64,000 nt of DNA from Pollutimonas sp. M17 (GTDB taxonomy: Bacteria; Pseudomonadota; Gammaproteobacteria; Burkholderiales; Burkholderiaceae_B), in NCBI RefSeq assembly GCF_025836975.1, contig NZ_CP107548.1:744001-808000 (forward strand), written 5' to 3'. The notes below the pieces were generated by a model that made no database searches, had not been told where the DNA came from, and saw only the letters and a list, made by a program, of their open reading frames with translations. Positions within the stretch are counted from its first letter, which is position 1, and each line of letters begins with the position of its first letter. Shown in pieces: positions 27,286 through 35,605 of the stretch. Made by a program: the position numbers and the translations under genes.

Positions 27286-27699
27286 ATGGACAGGCCTATG
27301 CGTATTTTCTCTTCGGGAACACGGTGGCGCGCTTTTTCGGGCGTGCTGCTGATCATGTTCTTGTTGCGGGCCCTGATCCCGGCGGGTTTCATGCCGGCCC
27401 CGGCAAGCAGCCAGGCCGGAATCCCGGGCCTGACCTATTGCATAAGCGGCTTGCCCGGCGGTGCGGCGCAAAGTCCGGCCTCCAGGAAGCCCGGCGCGGA
27501 TACCGAGCCGCAGATATCGCATTGCATCTTCAGCATCGCCACGGGCCAGGCCGCCATGCTGCTGGCCGCCCTGATGCTGGCGCCCGCCATCTTCTACCTG
27601 GTCCGCGCCGTTTTTACCGGGACGGCCCGCAAGGCGCGGGCGCACATCGTGCGCGGGCCGCCGCTGGGTTCGCGAGCTCCTCCGCCCCGTCCTGCGTAA
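27286..27699 (+). CDS. DUF2946 domain protein, probable copper-associated membrane protein
   Basis: A 137-residue protein. A hydrophobic segment (about residues 17-40) is followed by a periplasmic-looking loop with TYCISG and HCIFS, the conserved Cys and His-Cys pairs of DUF2946, and a second hydrophobic segment (about 88-110). DUF2946 proteins usually lie next to copper-handling genes, as this one does with the PCu(A)C-like gene 120 bases downstream. A metal role is therefore inferred from its neighbour and its cysteine/histidine motifs, not shown. The start may be the ATG at 27286 or 27298. Confidence 0.75.
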   Translation: MDRPMRIFSSGTRWRAFSGVLLIMFLLRALIPAGFMPAPASSQAGIPGLTYCISGLPGGAAQSPASRKPGADTEPQISHCIFSIATGQAAMLLAALMLAPAIFYLVRAVFTGTARKARAHIVRGPPLGSRAPPPRPA

Positions 27700-27819
27700 A
27701 GCGGCCGGCTTTGCCGTGCCCAGCTTCGGCTGTGCCCGATCCGTATCAGGCATGGCTTCAGGATCCAAGGATAATGTTCGAGCAATCGAATAGAGCAAAC
27801 AACTATATAAGGTTTCGTG

Positions 27820-28383
27820 ATGAAAAAAATGATTTTGATCGGCCTTGCGGCCATCGGCGGCGCAGCGGCTGTGTCGGCGCAGGCGGCGGACATGAGCGTG
27901 CGGCAGGACGATGCCGTGATGATGCTGGCGCACGCCGGGCATGCGCATGCCCAGCACGGCCACGACATGGGCAAGCATGCACAGGCCATGGCCGACGCCA
28001 AGACCTCGTCGACGCTGTCCGTATCCGCCTGCTGGATACGCTCGCTGCCGGCGCCGGCCCCATCGGCCGGCTATTTCCTGGTAAAGAATACGGGCAGCCA
28101 GCCCGCCAAGCTGCAAAGCGCTTCCTCGCCCACCTACGGCATGGTCATGCTGCACCAGACCACTCAGCACGAGGGCATGAGCAAAATGTCGGAAACGCAT
28201 GACATCGCCATTCCGGCCGGGGGCGAGCTGGAGTTCAAGCCCGGCGGCTACCACGCCATGCTGGAGAAGCCATCCGCCGCACCCGCCGTCGGCAGCCATG
28301 TCAGCATGGATTTCCTGTTCGACACCGGTGAAAAGGCCAGCGCGCAGTGCGAGGTCAAGCCGGCGAATACCAAGGGGCATTGA
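27820..28383 (+). CDS. PCu(A)C-type copper chaperone with His/Met-rich insert
   Basis: A 187-residue periplasmic protein with a Sec signal ending VSAQAAD. Residues about 30-60 are a His/Met-rich insert (HAGHAHAQHGHDMGKHAQAM) absent in ordinary PCu(A)C proteins. The PCu(A)C core follows: VMLHQTTQHEGMSKM, then IPAGGELEFKPGGYHAML, the copper-ligand pattern of His and Met residues. PCu(A)C delivers Cu(I) to the CuA site of cytochrome oxidase. The ATG at 27820 is preferred over the GTG at 27817; both follow AAGG. It lies downstream of the DUF2946 gene in a likely operon. Confidence 0.87.
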   Translation: MKKMILIGLAAIGGAAAVSAQAADMSVRQDDAVMMLAHAGHAHAQHGHDMGKHAQAMADAKTSSTLSVSACWIRSLPAPAPSAGYFLVKNTGSQPAKLQSASSPTYGMVMLHQTTQHEGMSKMSETHDIAIPAGGELEFKPGGYHAMLEKPSAAPAVGSHVSMDFLFDTGEKASAQCEVKPANTKGH

Positions 28384-28516
28384 GGGGCCGCCCCGCGATC
28401 CATCACGGGCGTCGGCGACGGTCCGCCGCCCGTGAGTCGGGGTGTCCTGGTGCCGGTCAGCCTACCTCTTGCAGTCCTGCTCCAAGACGCGTGGCGAGGC
28501 TGGAAGAGCCGGTGCA

Positions 28517-29338
28517 TCAGGATCCCTGCGTCGACTCCAGGAAGCGGGCGACCGCCTGGTTGAAGGCTTTTGGATTGGCCAGGTTCATGCCATGCGAGGC
28601 CAGCGGAATCGTCACGCGGCTTGCCTGGACCAGCGCCTGCTCCAGCGCGTCCAGCCTGCTGCCATAACGGGGCGGGCTGTTCGCCCCGCCGATCAGCAGC
28701 ACCGGGCACAGCAGGCGGCTTACACGATCCATGTCCACGGACAGGTTGACTTCGCGAAACTGCGAAAGCAGGGTATAGGCATTGTCCTTGACCATGGTCT
28801 TGAACCATCCCACCATCTGCCTCCATGTTCCCGCGCCGTTGACCGCGTCGACGAATGACGATAGCGCAAGCTCGATCTCGCCGTCCTGCAGCAGCCGGAC
28901 GACCTCGCTATGGAAGGACGGGGCCGGAAGCTCGCCTCCCAACTGGAAGCCCGGATCGGCCAGGATGAGGCTGCGCGCCAGTTCCGGAGCCGCGCAGGCC
29001 AATTCCAGCGCAACCTGGGCTCCCCGGGAATGGCCCAGGATGTGAACCGGCCGGCCATTGCCGATATGTTCAATGAAGACGGCCAGGTCGCGTGTATGCC
29101 GGGCGATGCTGAAGCTTGCGTCCTCGACGGTGAATGCCGCCGGCCAGTATCCGCGCAGACTGGGAGCCACCAGCCGGTGTTCCTTCGACAGCGCGGGCAA
29201 CTGCCAGCGCCAGTAGCGATAGTCGCACAGGGAGCCATGGATCAGCAACAGCATTTCGCCGCTGCCCGCCTCGATGTAGTGCAGGGGATGGTCGGGATGC
29301 GCAAAGCTGCGCTGCAGGGCTTCAGGATTGGACTGCAT
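28517..29338 (-). CDS. Alpha/beta-hydrolase
   Basis: A 273-residue alpha/beta-hydrolase, probably cytoplasmic, with no signal peptide. It has LLIHGSLCDYRYWRW, the nucleophile elbow GHSRGA, and SHGMNLAN near the C-terminus for the catalytic His. Substrate is unknown. It is the last gene of the tol-pal transcription unit, nine bases after the FecE-like ATPase gene. Its position after siderophore-type ABC genes makes a siderophore-ester hydrolase possible, but this is only positional. Confidence 0.82.
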   Translation of the reverse strand: MQSNPEALQRSFAHPDHPLHYIEAGSGEMLLLIHGSLCDYRYWRWQLPALSKEHRLVAPSLRGYWPAAFTVEDASFSIARHTRDLAVFIEHIGNGRPVHILGHSRGAQVALELACAAPELARSLILADPGFQLGGELPAPSFHSEVVRLLQDGEIELALSSFVDAVNGAGTWRQMVGWFKTMVKDNAYTLLSQFREVNLSVDMDRVSRLLCPVLLIGGANSPPRYGSRLDALEQALVQASRVTIPLASHGMNLANPKAFNQAVARFLESTQGS

Positions 29339-29347
29339 GGGAATAGG

Positions 29348-30142
29348 CTAGAGTTGGATCAGGTCGTCGACCAGGACATTGGCATGGCCCAGGCTGCAGG
29401 ATTCGACGCGGGCGCGAACCTGGAAAGCCTGGGCGATGGACGAAGGGGTAATCACCGATAGCGGTTCGCCGGCGGCCAGCAGCCGCCCCTGGCGCAACAG
29501 CACCGCGGTGTCCGCATAGCGCAGGGCGATGTTCAGGTCATGCAGCACGATCAGCACCAGAAGGCCATGGTCGGCGGCCAGCCGCTTCAGCAGCCGCATG
29601 GCGTGGTGCTGGAAATTCAGGTCCAGGGATGCCAGCGGCTCGTCCAGCAGCAGCACGGCGGGTTCGTCGGCCAGGGCCTGAGCCAGCCCGACCAGTTGCT
29701 TTTGTCCGCCGGAAAGCTCGTCCAGGTAGCGCGGGCCAAGGTGGCCTATGCCCAACGTGTCCAGCACCGCCTCCGTGCGCGACATAGCGGCGGCCGGTGC
29801 CAGGCCGCCGCGGGCATTCAATGCCACCAGCAGGGCTTCGGTGACCGTCAGGTGTATCGACTCGGGCAGGAATTGCGGCAGGTAGCGGATGGTGTCGGCG
29901 CGCGCCCGGGCGGACAGTCCGCGCATATCCAGCTTGTCCAGGGACAGCGTATCGAAGCGGGCCGGCGCCAGTCCGGCAATGCTTCTGAGCAAAGTCGACT
30001 TGCCGCTGCCGTTGGGGCCCAAAAGCGCGGCCAGTCCGCCGCCGCGCAAGGCGGGCAGCGTCAGGCCCTGCAGAATCTGATTGCCGCCCAGCCTGCACGA
30101 CAGGCCTTCTACACGTAGGATACGGGACGCTGGACTATTCAT
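29348..30142 (-). CDS. Iron/cobalamin-type ABC ATPase (FecE/BtuD-like)
   Basis: A 264-residue ATPase. Walker A GPNGSGKST lies near residue 40, the signature is LSGGQKQLV and Walker B VLLLDEPLA; the conserved His switch is in IVLHDLN. It energises the FecCD-like permease whose stop lies two bases upstream. The family serves ferric siderophores, haem or cobalamin. No binding-protein gene accompanies it, so this is an incomplete importer. The ATG at 30142 is preceded by the end of the permease gene. Confidence 0.9.
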   Translation of the reverse strand: MNSPASRILRVEGLSCRLGGNQILQGLTLPALRGGGLAALLGPNGSGKSTLLRSIAGLAPARFDTLSLDKLDMRGLSARARADTIRYLPQFLPESIHLTVTEALLVALNARGGLAPAAAMSRTEAVLDTLGIGHLGPRYLDELSGGQKQLVGLAQALADEPAVLLLDEPLASLDLNFQHHAMRLLKRLAADHGLLVLIVLHDLNIALRYADTAVLLRQGRLLAAGEPLSVITPSSIAQAFQVRARVESCSLGHANVLVDDLIQL

Positions 30143-30144
30143 GA

Positions 30145-31188
30145 CTAGTGCACGGTCCGGCGCATCAAGGCAAGAATGAAGAAGGGAATGCCCACCAGCG
30201 TGGTGACGATGCCCACCGGCACCAGGGCCTGGCCGCCGACGAGCTTGGCCGCGACCGACGCGCCGGCGAGAATCGCGCCGCCTATGCAGGCGCTGGCAGG
30301 CAGATACCATCGGTGGTCCTCCCCCCACAGCCTTCTGGCGATATGCGGGGAGATCAGCCCCACGAAGCCGATGACGCCCACCAGGGCCACCGCCAGCGAG
30401 GCCAGCACGCTGACGCGCAAAAGCGCGCCGCGCCGTATGCGCTGCGGGTCGACGCCAAAGCTTGCGGCGCGGTCGTCGCCGAAACGCAGGGCGGTAAGCT
30501 GCCAGGCGCGGCGCAGGGAAAAGGGCAGCGTCAGAAGCAGGGCGGCCGCCATCATGGCCAGCTTGATCCAGTCGCTGCGTGCCAGGCTGCCCATCATCCA
30601 GAACACCAGGTCCTGCAAGGAAGACGCGTTGGCCGTCAATTGCACCAGGGACAGCAGTGCGTTGAAGGTGAACACCAGGGCAATGCCGAACAGCACGATG
30701 GCCGCCGCGCCGATCCGCGCCCGCCGCGCGACGGCATCCAGCAGCAGGGTGCACAGCAGGGCCAGGACAAAGGCATTGAAGACCAGGGCGTACTGCGTGG
30801 GCATGAAAGGAAGATGCCAGTCGAACACCAGGGTAATGCCCGCGCCCAGGGCGGCGGCCGACGAAACGCCCAGGGTGAAGGGGCTGGCCAGTGGATTGTT
30901 CAGCACGGTTTGCATTTCGGCGCCGGCCAGGCCCAGCGCCGCGCCCACCAGCACCGCCATCAGGGCCTGGGGAAGGCGTATGTTCCAGACGATGGCCTGC
31001 GTGGTGGGGTCGGCCGAGGAGGGGGAAAGAACCGCCAGTGCAAGCTGGGCCAGGCTCATGTCGGCCGGCCCCAGGGTCACGTCGATGGCGGCCAGGCAGG
31101 CGACGCCGGCCGCGAGCAGCGCCAGGAACGCCTTGCGGCGCCTCCATGACTGCCGATAGGCGGCGCCGGCCGATATGCTGGCGGGCAT
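30145..31188 (-). CDS. FecCD/BtuC-type ABC permease
   Basis: A 347-residue permease with nine or ten helices. The motif IRLPQALMAVLVGAALGLAGAEMQTVLNNPLASP is the FecCD family hallmark, and GLISPHIARRLWG is the conserved coupling region near the C-terminus. It forms the membrane channel for a metal-siderophore or vitamin B12. Its ATG shares one base with the stop of cpoB (TAATG), so it is translated from the tol-pal mRNA. The partner ATPase follows, but no substrate-binding protein is near. Confidence 0.9.
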   Translation of the reverse strand: MPASISAGAAYRQSWRRRKAFLALLAAGVACLAAIDVTLGPADMSLAQLALAVLSPSSADPTTQAIVWNIRLPQALMAVLVGAALGLAGAEMQTVLNNPLASPFTLGVSSAAALGAGITLVFDWHLPFMPTQYALVFNAFVLALLCTLLLDAVARRARIGAAAIVLFGIALVFTFNALLSLVQLTANASSLQDLVFWMMGSLARSDWIKLAMMAAALLLTLPFSLRRAWQLTALRFGDDRAASFGVDPQRIRRGALLRVSVLASLAVALVGVIGFVGLISPHIARRLWGEDHRWYLPASACIGGAILAGASVAAKLVGGQALVPVGIVTTLVGIPFFILALMRRTVH

Positions 31189-31877
31189 TACTGCAGCAGC
31201 TTGAGGCGGCTCTTGGCGGTTTCGGCGGCCGAGGTCTGCGGGTAGTCCTTGACGATCTTCTGCAGGCTGGCCTTGGCGCCCGCCATGTCATTCAGCTCGA
31301 TCTGGCTGGCGGCGATGACCAGCAGGGCGTCGGGAGCACGCGGATCTTGCGGCGTGGCCTTGACCATGGCGGCCAGGCCCTGGACGGAGCCCTTGAAATC
31401 CTTGCTGGCGTAACGGCTGCTGCCTTGATAGAAGCGCGCCTCGGGGGCCAGTTGGCTGTCCGGATAGGCTTCCAGGAAGGTGGCGAAGCTGGCCGCGGCT
31501 TCCTTGTACTTGCCGGCGCGGAACAAGCCCATGGGCGTTTCGTATGCGGCTTGTTCTTGCGGATCGGCCACCTTGGTGGTGTTCCCGCCCGATTGATCCT
31601 GGCTGGAACGTTTTTCGAGATCCGCCTGCCAGTTCAGCTGCTCGATCTGGCCGCGCATGCTGGCCATTTCGTGCTGCAGGGTTTCCATCTGATCGGCCAG
31701 CTGCAATCGGGCTTGCCGGTTTTGGTCGGTCAGCTGCTTGATCTGTTCGCGCAGTTCCAGAATGGCGCGACGCGCTTCGTCATCGGAGAAAGCCTGTGCG
31801 GGGGCTGCAAATGCCGCGGACAGGGCAATGCCGGTGGCCAGCACGGCGGTGCGCAGGGACTTGGGGTAGACGCTCAT
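31188..31877 (-). CDS. cpoB: Cell division coordinator CpoB (YbgF)
   Basis: A 229-residue periplasmic protein. A signal peptide ends PAQAFSDDEA, a coiled coil covers about residues 32-80, then TPR repeats follow from about 110 (YETPMGLFRAGKYKEAA...). CpoB links peptidoglycan synthesis with outer-membrane constriction through TolA. It follows pal by 74 bases, and the gap holds a hairpin. Its stop overlaps the start of the FecCD-like permease by one base. Confidence 0.92.
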   Translation of the reverse strand: MSVYPKSLRTAVLATGIALSAAFAAPAQAFSDDEARRAILELREQIKQLTDQNRQARLQLADQMETLQHEMASMRGQIEQLNWQADLEKRSSQDQSGGNTTKVADPQEQAAYETPMGLFRAGKYKEAAASFATFLEAYPDSQLAPEARFYQGSSRYASKDFKGSVQGLAAMVKATPQDPRAPDALLVIAASQIELNDMAGAKASLQKIVKDYPQTSAAETAKSRLKLLQ

Positions 31878-31898
31878 TTTCTGTTCCGTTCAAATGAA

Positions 31899-31927
31899 AA
31901 CGCCGCGGCGGAATGCCGCCACGGCGT
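31899..31927 (-). terminator. Hairpin between pal and cpoB, possible attenuator
   Basis: AACGCCG-T/C-GGCGG with its complement around an ATTC loop, 12 paired bases with one mismatch, read on the reverse strand and followed by TTTTCATTTG. It may end part of the transcripts after pal, lowering expression of cpoB and the genes behind it. Confidence 0.5.
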
Positions 31928-31951
31928 TGCAGGGGGAAACCTGTTCAGATA

Positions 31952-32449
31952 TTACTGCTGATACACGATATCTGCACGACGGTTTTCAGCGTAGTCGGCT
32001 TCGGTGTTGCCCATTGCCTTCGGGCGCTCCTTGCCGAAGCTGATGGCTTCGATCTGGTTGCTGTTCACACCCAGCAAAGTCATCATGCGTGCAACGGCGT
32101 CGGAACGGCGCTGGCCAAGGGCCAGGTTGTATTCAGAGCCTCCACGGGCATCGGCGTTGCCTTCGATGCGGATCTTTTGCTGCGCGTGGCCGGTGAGGTA
32201 GGAGGAATGCATTTCCACCAGGCTGCGGTATTGATCAGGGACGGTGTAGCTATCGAAATCGAAATAGACCGAACGCTGTTGGGCGAGCGGGCTTTGCGGG
32301 TTGAATGGGTCCATAATCTGACCCGCACTGGCCGAGTCGCTACCGCTGCCAGTTCCGCTGCCGGACTGGTCGAGAGGCACCGAGCTACATGCAGCCAAAC
32401 CAGCTGCAAATACGGCTATTGTGAGGGTTCTTGCGATGCGCGAGCTCAT
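31952..32449 (-). CDS. pal: Peptidoglycan-associated lipoprotein Pal
   Basis: A 165-residue outer-membrane lipoprotein. The lipobox LAAC places the lipidated cysteine at residue 21. After a Ser/Gly-rich linker, the OmpA-like peptidoglycan-binding domain runs from about 55 with VYFDFDSY and NADARGGSEYN and ALGQRRSDAVARM. Pal anchors the outer membrane to peptidoglycan and binds TolB. It lies 33 bases downstream of tolB. Confidence 0.97.
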   Translation of the reverse strand: MSSRIARTLTIAVFAAGLAACSSVPLDQSGSGTGSGSDSASAGQIMDPFNPQSPLAQQRSVYFDFDSYTVPDQYRSLVEMHSSYLTGHAQQKIRIEGNADARGGSEYNLALGQRRSDAVARMMTLLGVNSNQIEAISFGKERPKAMGNTEADYAENRRADIVYQQ

Positions 32450-32482
32450 TTAAGTTCCTTTGAAAAAGAGTCACACTGAAAA

Positions 32483-33793
32483 TTAATTAGTAAATGGTCC
32501 CCAGGTCGGTTCGCGTACTTTGCCGTTAAGCGCCGAAAGCGTTTGGCGTACGCGGCCATCAACAGAAGTAACAGCTAAAACACTACGGCCGCCTTGTACG
32601 GAACTATATAGGATTTGCATTCCGTTCGGTGCAAAACTTGGTGACTCGTCATCGGGTCCGGCGGTTAGCAACTGTTCGGAACCGGACCCCATGTTTTGTA
32701 TTGCAACCCGGAAAGCACCATTTCTACGTGTAACGTACACCAGGTTGTTTCCATCGGGCGACAGGGCCGGTGAGATATTGTAACTTCCGTTAAAGGTAAT
32801 GCGTTGCGCATCCCCGCCGCCGACAGGGACTTTATAGATGTGCGGGCTGCCGCCGCGATCGCTGGTGAAAACGATGGATGCGCCGTCCGGTGTGTACTGC
32901 GGCTCGGTGTCGATCAGGGGCGATCGCATGATGCGGCGCAGGCCGGATCCGTCGGCATTGATGGTGTAGATCTGCGAGATGCTGTCGCGCGAAAGAACGA
33001 TGGCGAGTTGCTGTCCGTTGGGCGACCATGCCGGGGCGCTGTTGTTGCCCTTGAAATTGGCCAGCGGAACGCGTTGGCCGGAGGCCAGGGTCTGCACATA
33101 GACGACCGGCTTGCCGGACTCGAAACTGACATAGGCCAGCTGTTTGCCATCGGGCGACCAGGCGGGCGAAATAATGGATTGCTTCGAGCGCAGCATCACT
33201 TGAGGATTTTGCCCGTCCGCATCAGCAATTTGTAACTCATAGCTGTTGCCAGTTTGCAACACGTACGCAATGCGCGTGGAAAAGACACCGCGTACGCCGG
33301 TGATTTTTTCATAGATGCGATCGGCGATCTGGTGGGCGATGCGGCGCAGCTCTTTTTCGGTGCCGCTGAAGGCGACGCCGTCCAGCTGGGTCTTGCGGAC
33401 CGAGTCCACCAGTCGATAGCTGACGTTGTACTGGCCGCCGGACTGGGTAATGGCCCCATAAGCAAGGTAGTCGGCCCCACGATTGCGCCATTCTTCATAG
33501 GCGATGGAGCTTTCCAGGTTCAGGTTGACGCCGGTGGCGTTGATCAGCCGGAACTGGCCCGAGCGGGTCAGGTCGGCCCGGATGACTTCGGCAACTGCCT
33601 GCCCCTGCGCATCGCCGGCGAAATCGGCGATGGCGATGGGGTACTGGGTGGCGCCCACCCCCGAGATGTCGACCCTTAACTGTGCTTGGGCGGATCCCGC
33701 GGCAAGCAGGCTGGCGGCAAGCGCCAGTATCCCGAAAGCCCAGACGCGCCATAGGCTGGGCGCGGCGGTTTTGGCTGGAGTGACGGCTGTCAT
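32483..33793 (-). CDS. tolB: Tol-Pal system protein TolB
   Basis: A 436-residue periplasmic protein with a signal peptide ending GSAQAQLRVD. The N-terminal domain (about 40-165) is followed by a beta-propeller with WD40-like/PD40 repeats of the type SPAWSPDGKQLAYVSFESG and APAWSPNGQQLAIVLSRD. It binds Pal and, through its N-terminus, TolA. Length is normal. It lies 15 bases after tolA. Confidence 0.97.
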   Translation of the reverse strand: MTAVTPAKTAAPSLWRVWAFGILALAASLLAAGSAQAQLRVDISGVGATQYPIAIADFAGDAQGQAVAEVIRADLTRSGQFRLINATGVNLNLESSIAYEEWRNRGADYLAYGAITQSGGQYNVSYRLVDSVRKTQLDGVAFSGTEKELRRIAHQIADRIYEKITGVRGVFSTRIAYVLQTGNSYELQIADADGQNPQVMLRSKQSIISPAWSPDGKQLAYVSFESGKPVVYVQTLASGQRVPLANFKGNNSAPAWSPNGQQLAIVLSRDSISQIYTINADGSGLRRIMRSPLIDTEPQYTPDGASIVFTSDRGGSPHIYKVPVGGGDAQRITFNGSYNISPALSPDGNNLVYVTRRNGAFRVAIQNMGSGSEQLLTAGPDDESPSFAPNGMQILYSSVQGGRSVLAVTSVDGRVRQTLSALNGKVREPTWGPFTN

Positions 33794-33808
33794 ATCTACT
33801 ATCTCCTG

Positions 33809-35116
33809 TTAATCGTACATTCGGTAGTCACCCTCGATTTCCGAGGGGTATTTGCCTGACGGCGGTTTGGGGAAGGGCGAGCAGGCCTGTATGCCCTTTC
33901 TGACCGCTTCGTCGAAACGCGGGTTCCCCGACGAGCGCCTGATGTCGACTTTTTCGACGGTGCCGTTCGACTTGAGCTGTGCCCTGTATTGTACTGTCGG
34001 GTTGCTGCTTCCTTGCTGGGGCGGCACGTTGTAGACCACGCGTGGGCGCACGCAGGCCCTGACCTTGGCGGCGTAGCCGTTGTCGTTGCCTCCGCCGCCG
34101 GACTGGTTCCGGTCGGCGGTGCCGCCCGGTATGCCGGCCGCGCCCAGGGCGTCGCTGCGCATGGCTTCGCGGATGGCTTCGCGCTTGGCCGCGGCTGCTT
34201 TCTCGGCTGCCGCCTTCTTGGCCGCCGCTTCCTTGGCTTTCTTCTCGGCGGCGGCTTTCTTCTCGGCCGCTTCCTTTTCGGCTGCCGCTTTTTCCGCCGC
34301 GGCCTTCTCGGCAGCCGCCTTTGCAGCGGCTTCCTTGGCTTTCTTCTCTTTCTCGGCTGCGGCTTTTTCGGCTGCGGCTTTTTCGGCTGCAGCTTTTTCG
34401 GCGGCGGCTTTTTCCGCCGCGGCCTTCTCCGCCGCGGCCTTCTCCGCCGCCGCTTTTTCGGCGACCTCTTTCCTGGCCGCTTCTTCCCTGGCCTTCTTTT
34501 CGGCCGCCGCTTTCTCGGCCGCCAGTTCGCGGGCCTTCTGCTCGGCGGCGGCTTTCTCGGCCGCCGCTTTTTCAGCGGCTTCCTTGGCTTTTTTCTCTTC
34601 AGCCGCCTTTTTCTCGGCCGCGGCCTTCTCAGCTGCGGCCTTTTCGCGGGCGGCCTCCTGGGCGGCGGCCTTTTCCTTGGCTTCGCGTTCCTTGCGGGCT
34701 TTCTCCAGGGCGATGTCGGGGTCCACTTCCGGCTCGGGCTGGGGAACCGGCGGCTGTTGCTCGGCGGGCGGCGTTGGAGGCGTCGGCTCGGGAGCAGGCT
34801 CGGGTTCAGGCGCGGGCTCGGGTTGAGGCGCGGGCTCGGGTTCGGGCGGCGGTTCGGGAGCGGGCTCCGGCGGAGTGCTGGCCTCTTCGGCCGTTTCGGG
34901 CTCGGTCTCGGGTTCCGCGGCGGTGGGCGTGGTGCCATCGGCCCATAGCTCCACCTGCACGGGATTCGGATTGCTGGGCGAGGCAATGAAACCGAACAGC
35001 ATGAACAGGATCAGGGCGCCATGTATGGCCAGCGCATAGCTCAGCGCCCGACGCTCATCCCGTTGCTCGGGCGTCGGTGGCTGGGTCTTGCGGGTATTTT
35101 TCTGTGTCTGCTTCAT
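33809..35116 (-). CDS. tolA: Tol-Pal system protein TolA
   Basis: A 435-residue inner-membrane protein. One anchor helix at about residues 27-45 (SYALAIHGALILFMLFGF) is followed by a Pro/Glu-rich segment (about 60-130) and a very long Lys/Ala/Glu helix (about 130-320) with repeats of AAAEKAAAEKAA type. The C-terminal TolA III domain (about 340-435) includes VRACVRPRVVYNVPPQ and VDIRRSSGNPRFDEAV. It spans the periplasm to pull TolB-Pal during division. The helix repeat is a recombination-prone region, so its length may vary between strains. It begins 42 bases after tolR. Confidence 0.93.
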   Translation of the reverse strand: MKQTQKNTRKTQPPTPEQRDERRALSYALAIHGALILFMLFGFIASPSNPNPVQVELWADGTTPTAAEPETEPETAEEASTPPEPAPEPPPEPEPAPQPEPAPEPEPAPEPTPPTPPAEQQPPVPQPEPEVDPDIALEKARKEREAKEKAAAQEAAREKAAAEKAAAEKKAAEEKKAKEAAEKAAAEKAAAEQKARELAAEKAAAEKKAREEAARKEVAEKAAAEKAAAEKAAAEKAAAEKAAAEKAAAEKAAAEKEKKAKEAAAKAAAEKAAAEKAAAEKEAAEKKAAAEKKAKEAAAKKAAAEKAAAAKREAIREAMRSDALGAAGIPGGTADRNQSGGGGNDNGYAAKVRACVRPRVVYNVPPQQGSSNPTVQYRAQLKSNGTVEKVDIRRSSGNPRFDEAVRKGIQACSPFPKPPSGKYPSEIEGDYRMYD

Positions 35117-35158
35117 TGCGTCGCGTGAAGTCCCGCAGGCGAGCCCGCGGGCGCAGCC

Positions 35159-35605
35159 TTATCTGTTTTGCTGTTCAGGATTCGATTTCTGGTCGACCAG
35201 CAAGCCCAGTCGCTGGATGCCGCTGCTGCGCAACTGGTCCATGATTTTCATGACGGTCTCATAGGGCACCCGGCCGTCGGCGGCGATCACGACCGGCGTG
35301 TCCGCGGTCGCCCTGGAGCGGACTTCGGTCACCAGTTCCTGGCTGTTGATTTTCTCGAATTCGGCGCCGGCGTCGCGCACGCGCAGGGAAACGGTGCCGT
35401 CCTCCTCGACCTGGACCTCCACGGGCTTGGACTGCACCTCGGCGGCCTGGCCGACGGAGGGCAGTTCGATGAGCCCGGGTGTGATCATGGGGGCGGTGAC
35501 CATGAAAATCACCAGAAGGACCAGCATGACGTCGATGTACGGCACCACGTTGATCTCGTTCTTCAGACGGCGGGAGCGGCTGTTGCCGCCGCGGACGGAC
35601 GGCAT
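35159..35605 (-). CDS. tolR: Tol-Pal system protein TolR
   Basis: A 148-residue ExbD/TolR-family protein. One helix near residues 18-40 contains VVPYIDVMLVLLVIFMVTAPM, where the Asp is the proton-path residue. The periplasmic domain follows. It forms the proton-driven motor with TolQ. Its start codon shares one base with the tolQ stop (TGATG). Confidence 0.96.
   Translation of the reverse strand: MPSVRGGNSRSRRLKNEINVVPYIDVMLVLLVIFMVTAPMITPGLIELPSVGQAAEVQSKPVEVQVEEDGTVSLRVRDAGAEFEKINSQELVTEVRSRATADTPVVIAADGRVPYETVMKIMDQLRSSGIQRLGLLVDQKSNPEQQNR

Noticed and set aside
34080-34826. A long open frame opposite tolA, rich in Ala, Phe and Ser.
   Set aside because: It is the complement of the Lys/Ala/Glu repeat of tolA, has no family motif, and tolA itself has full family support.
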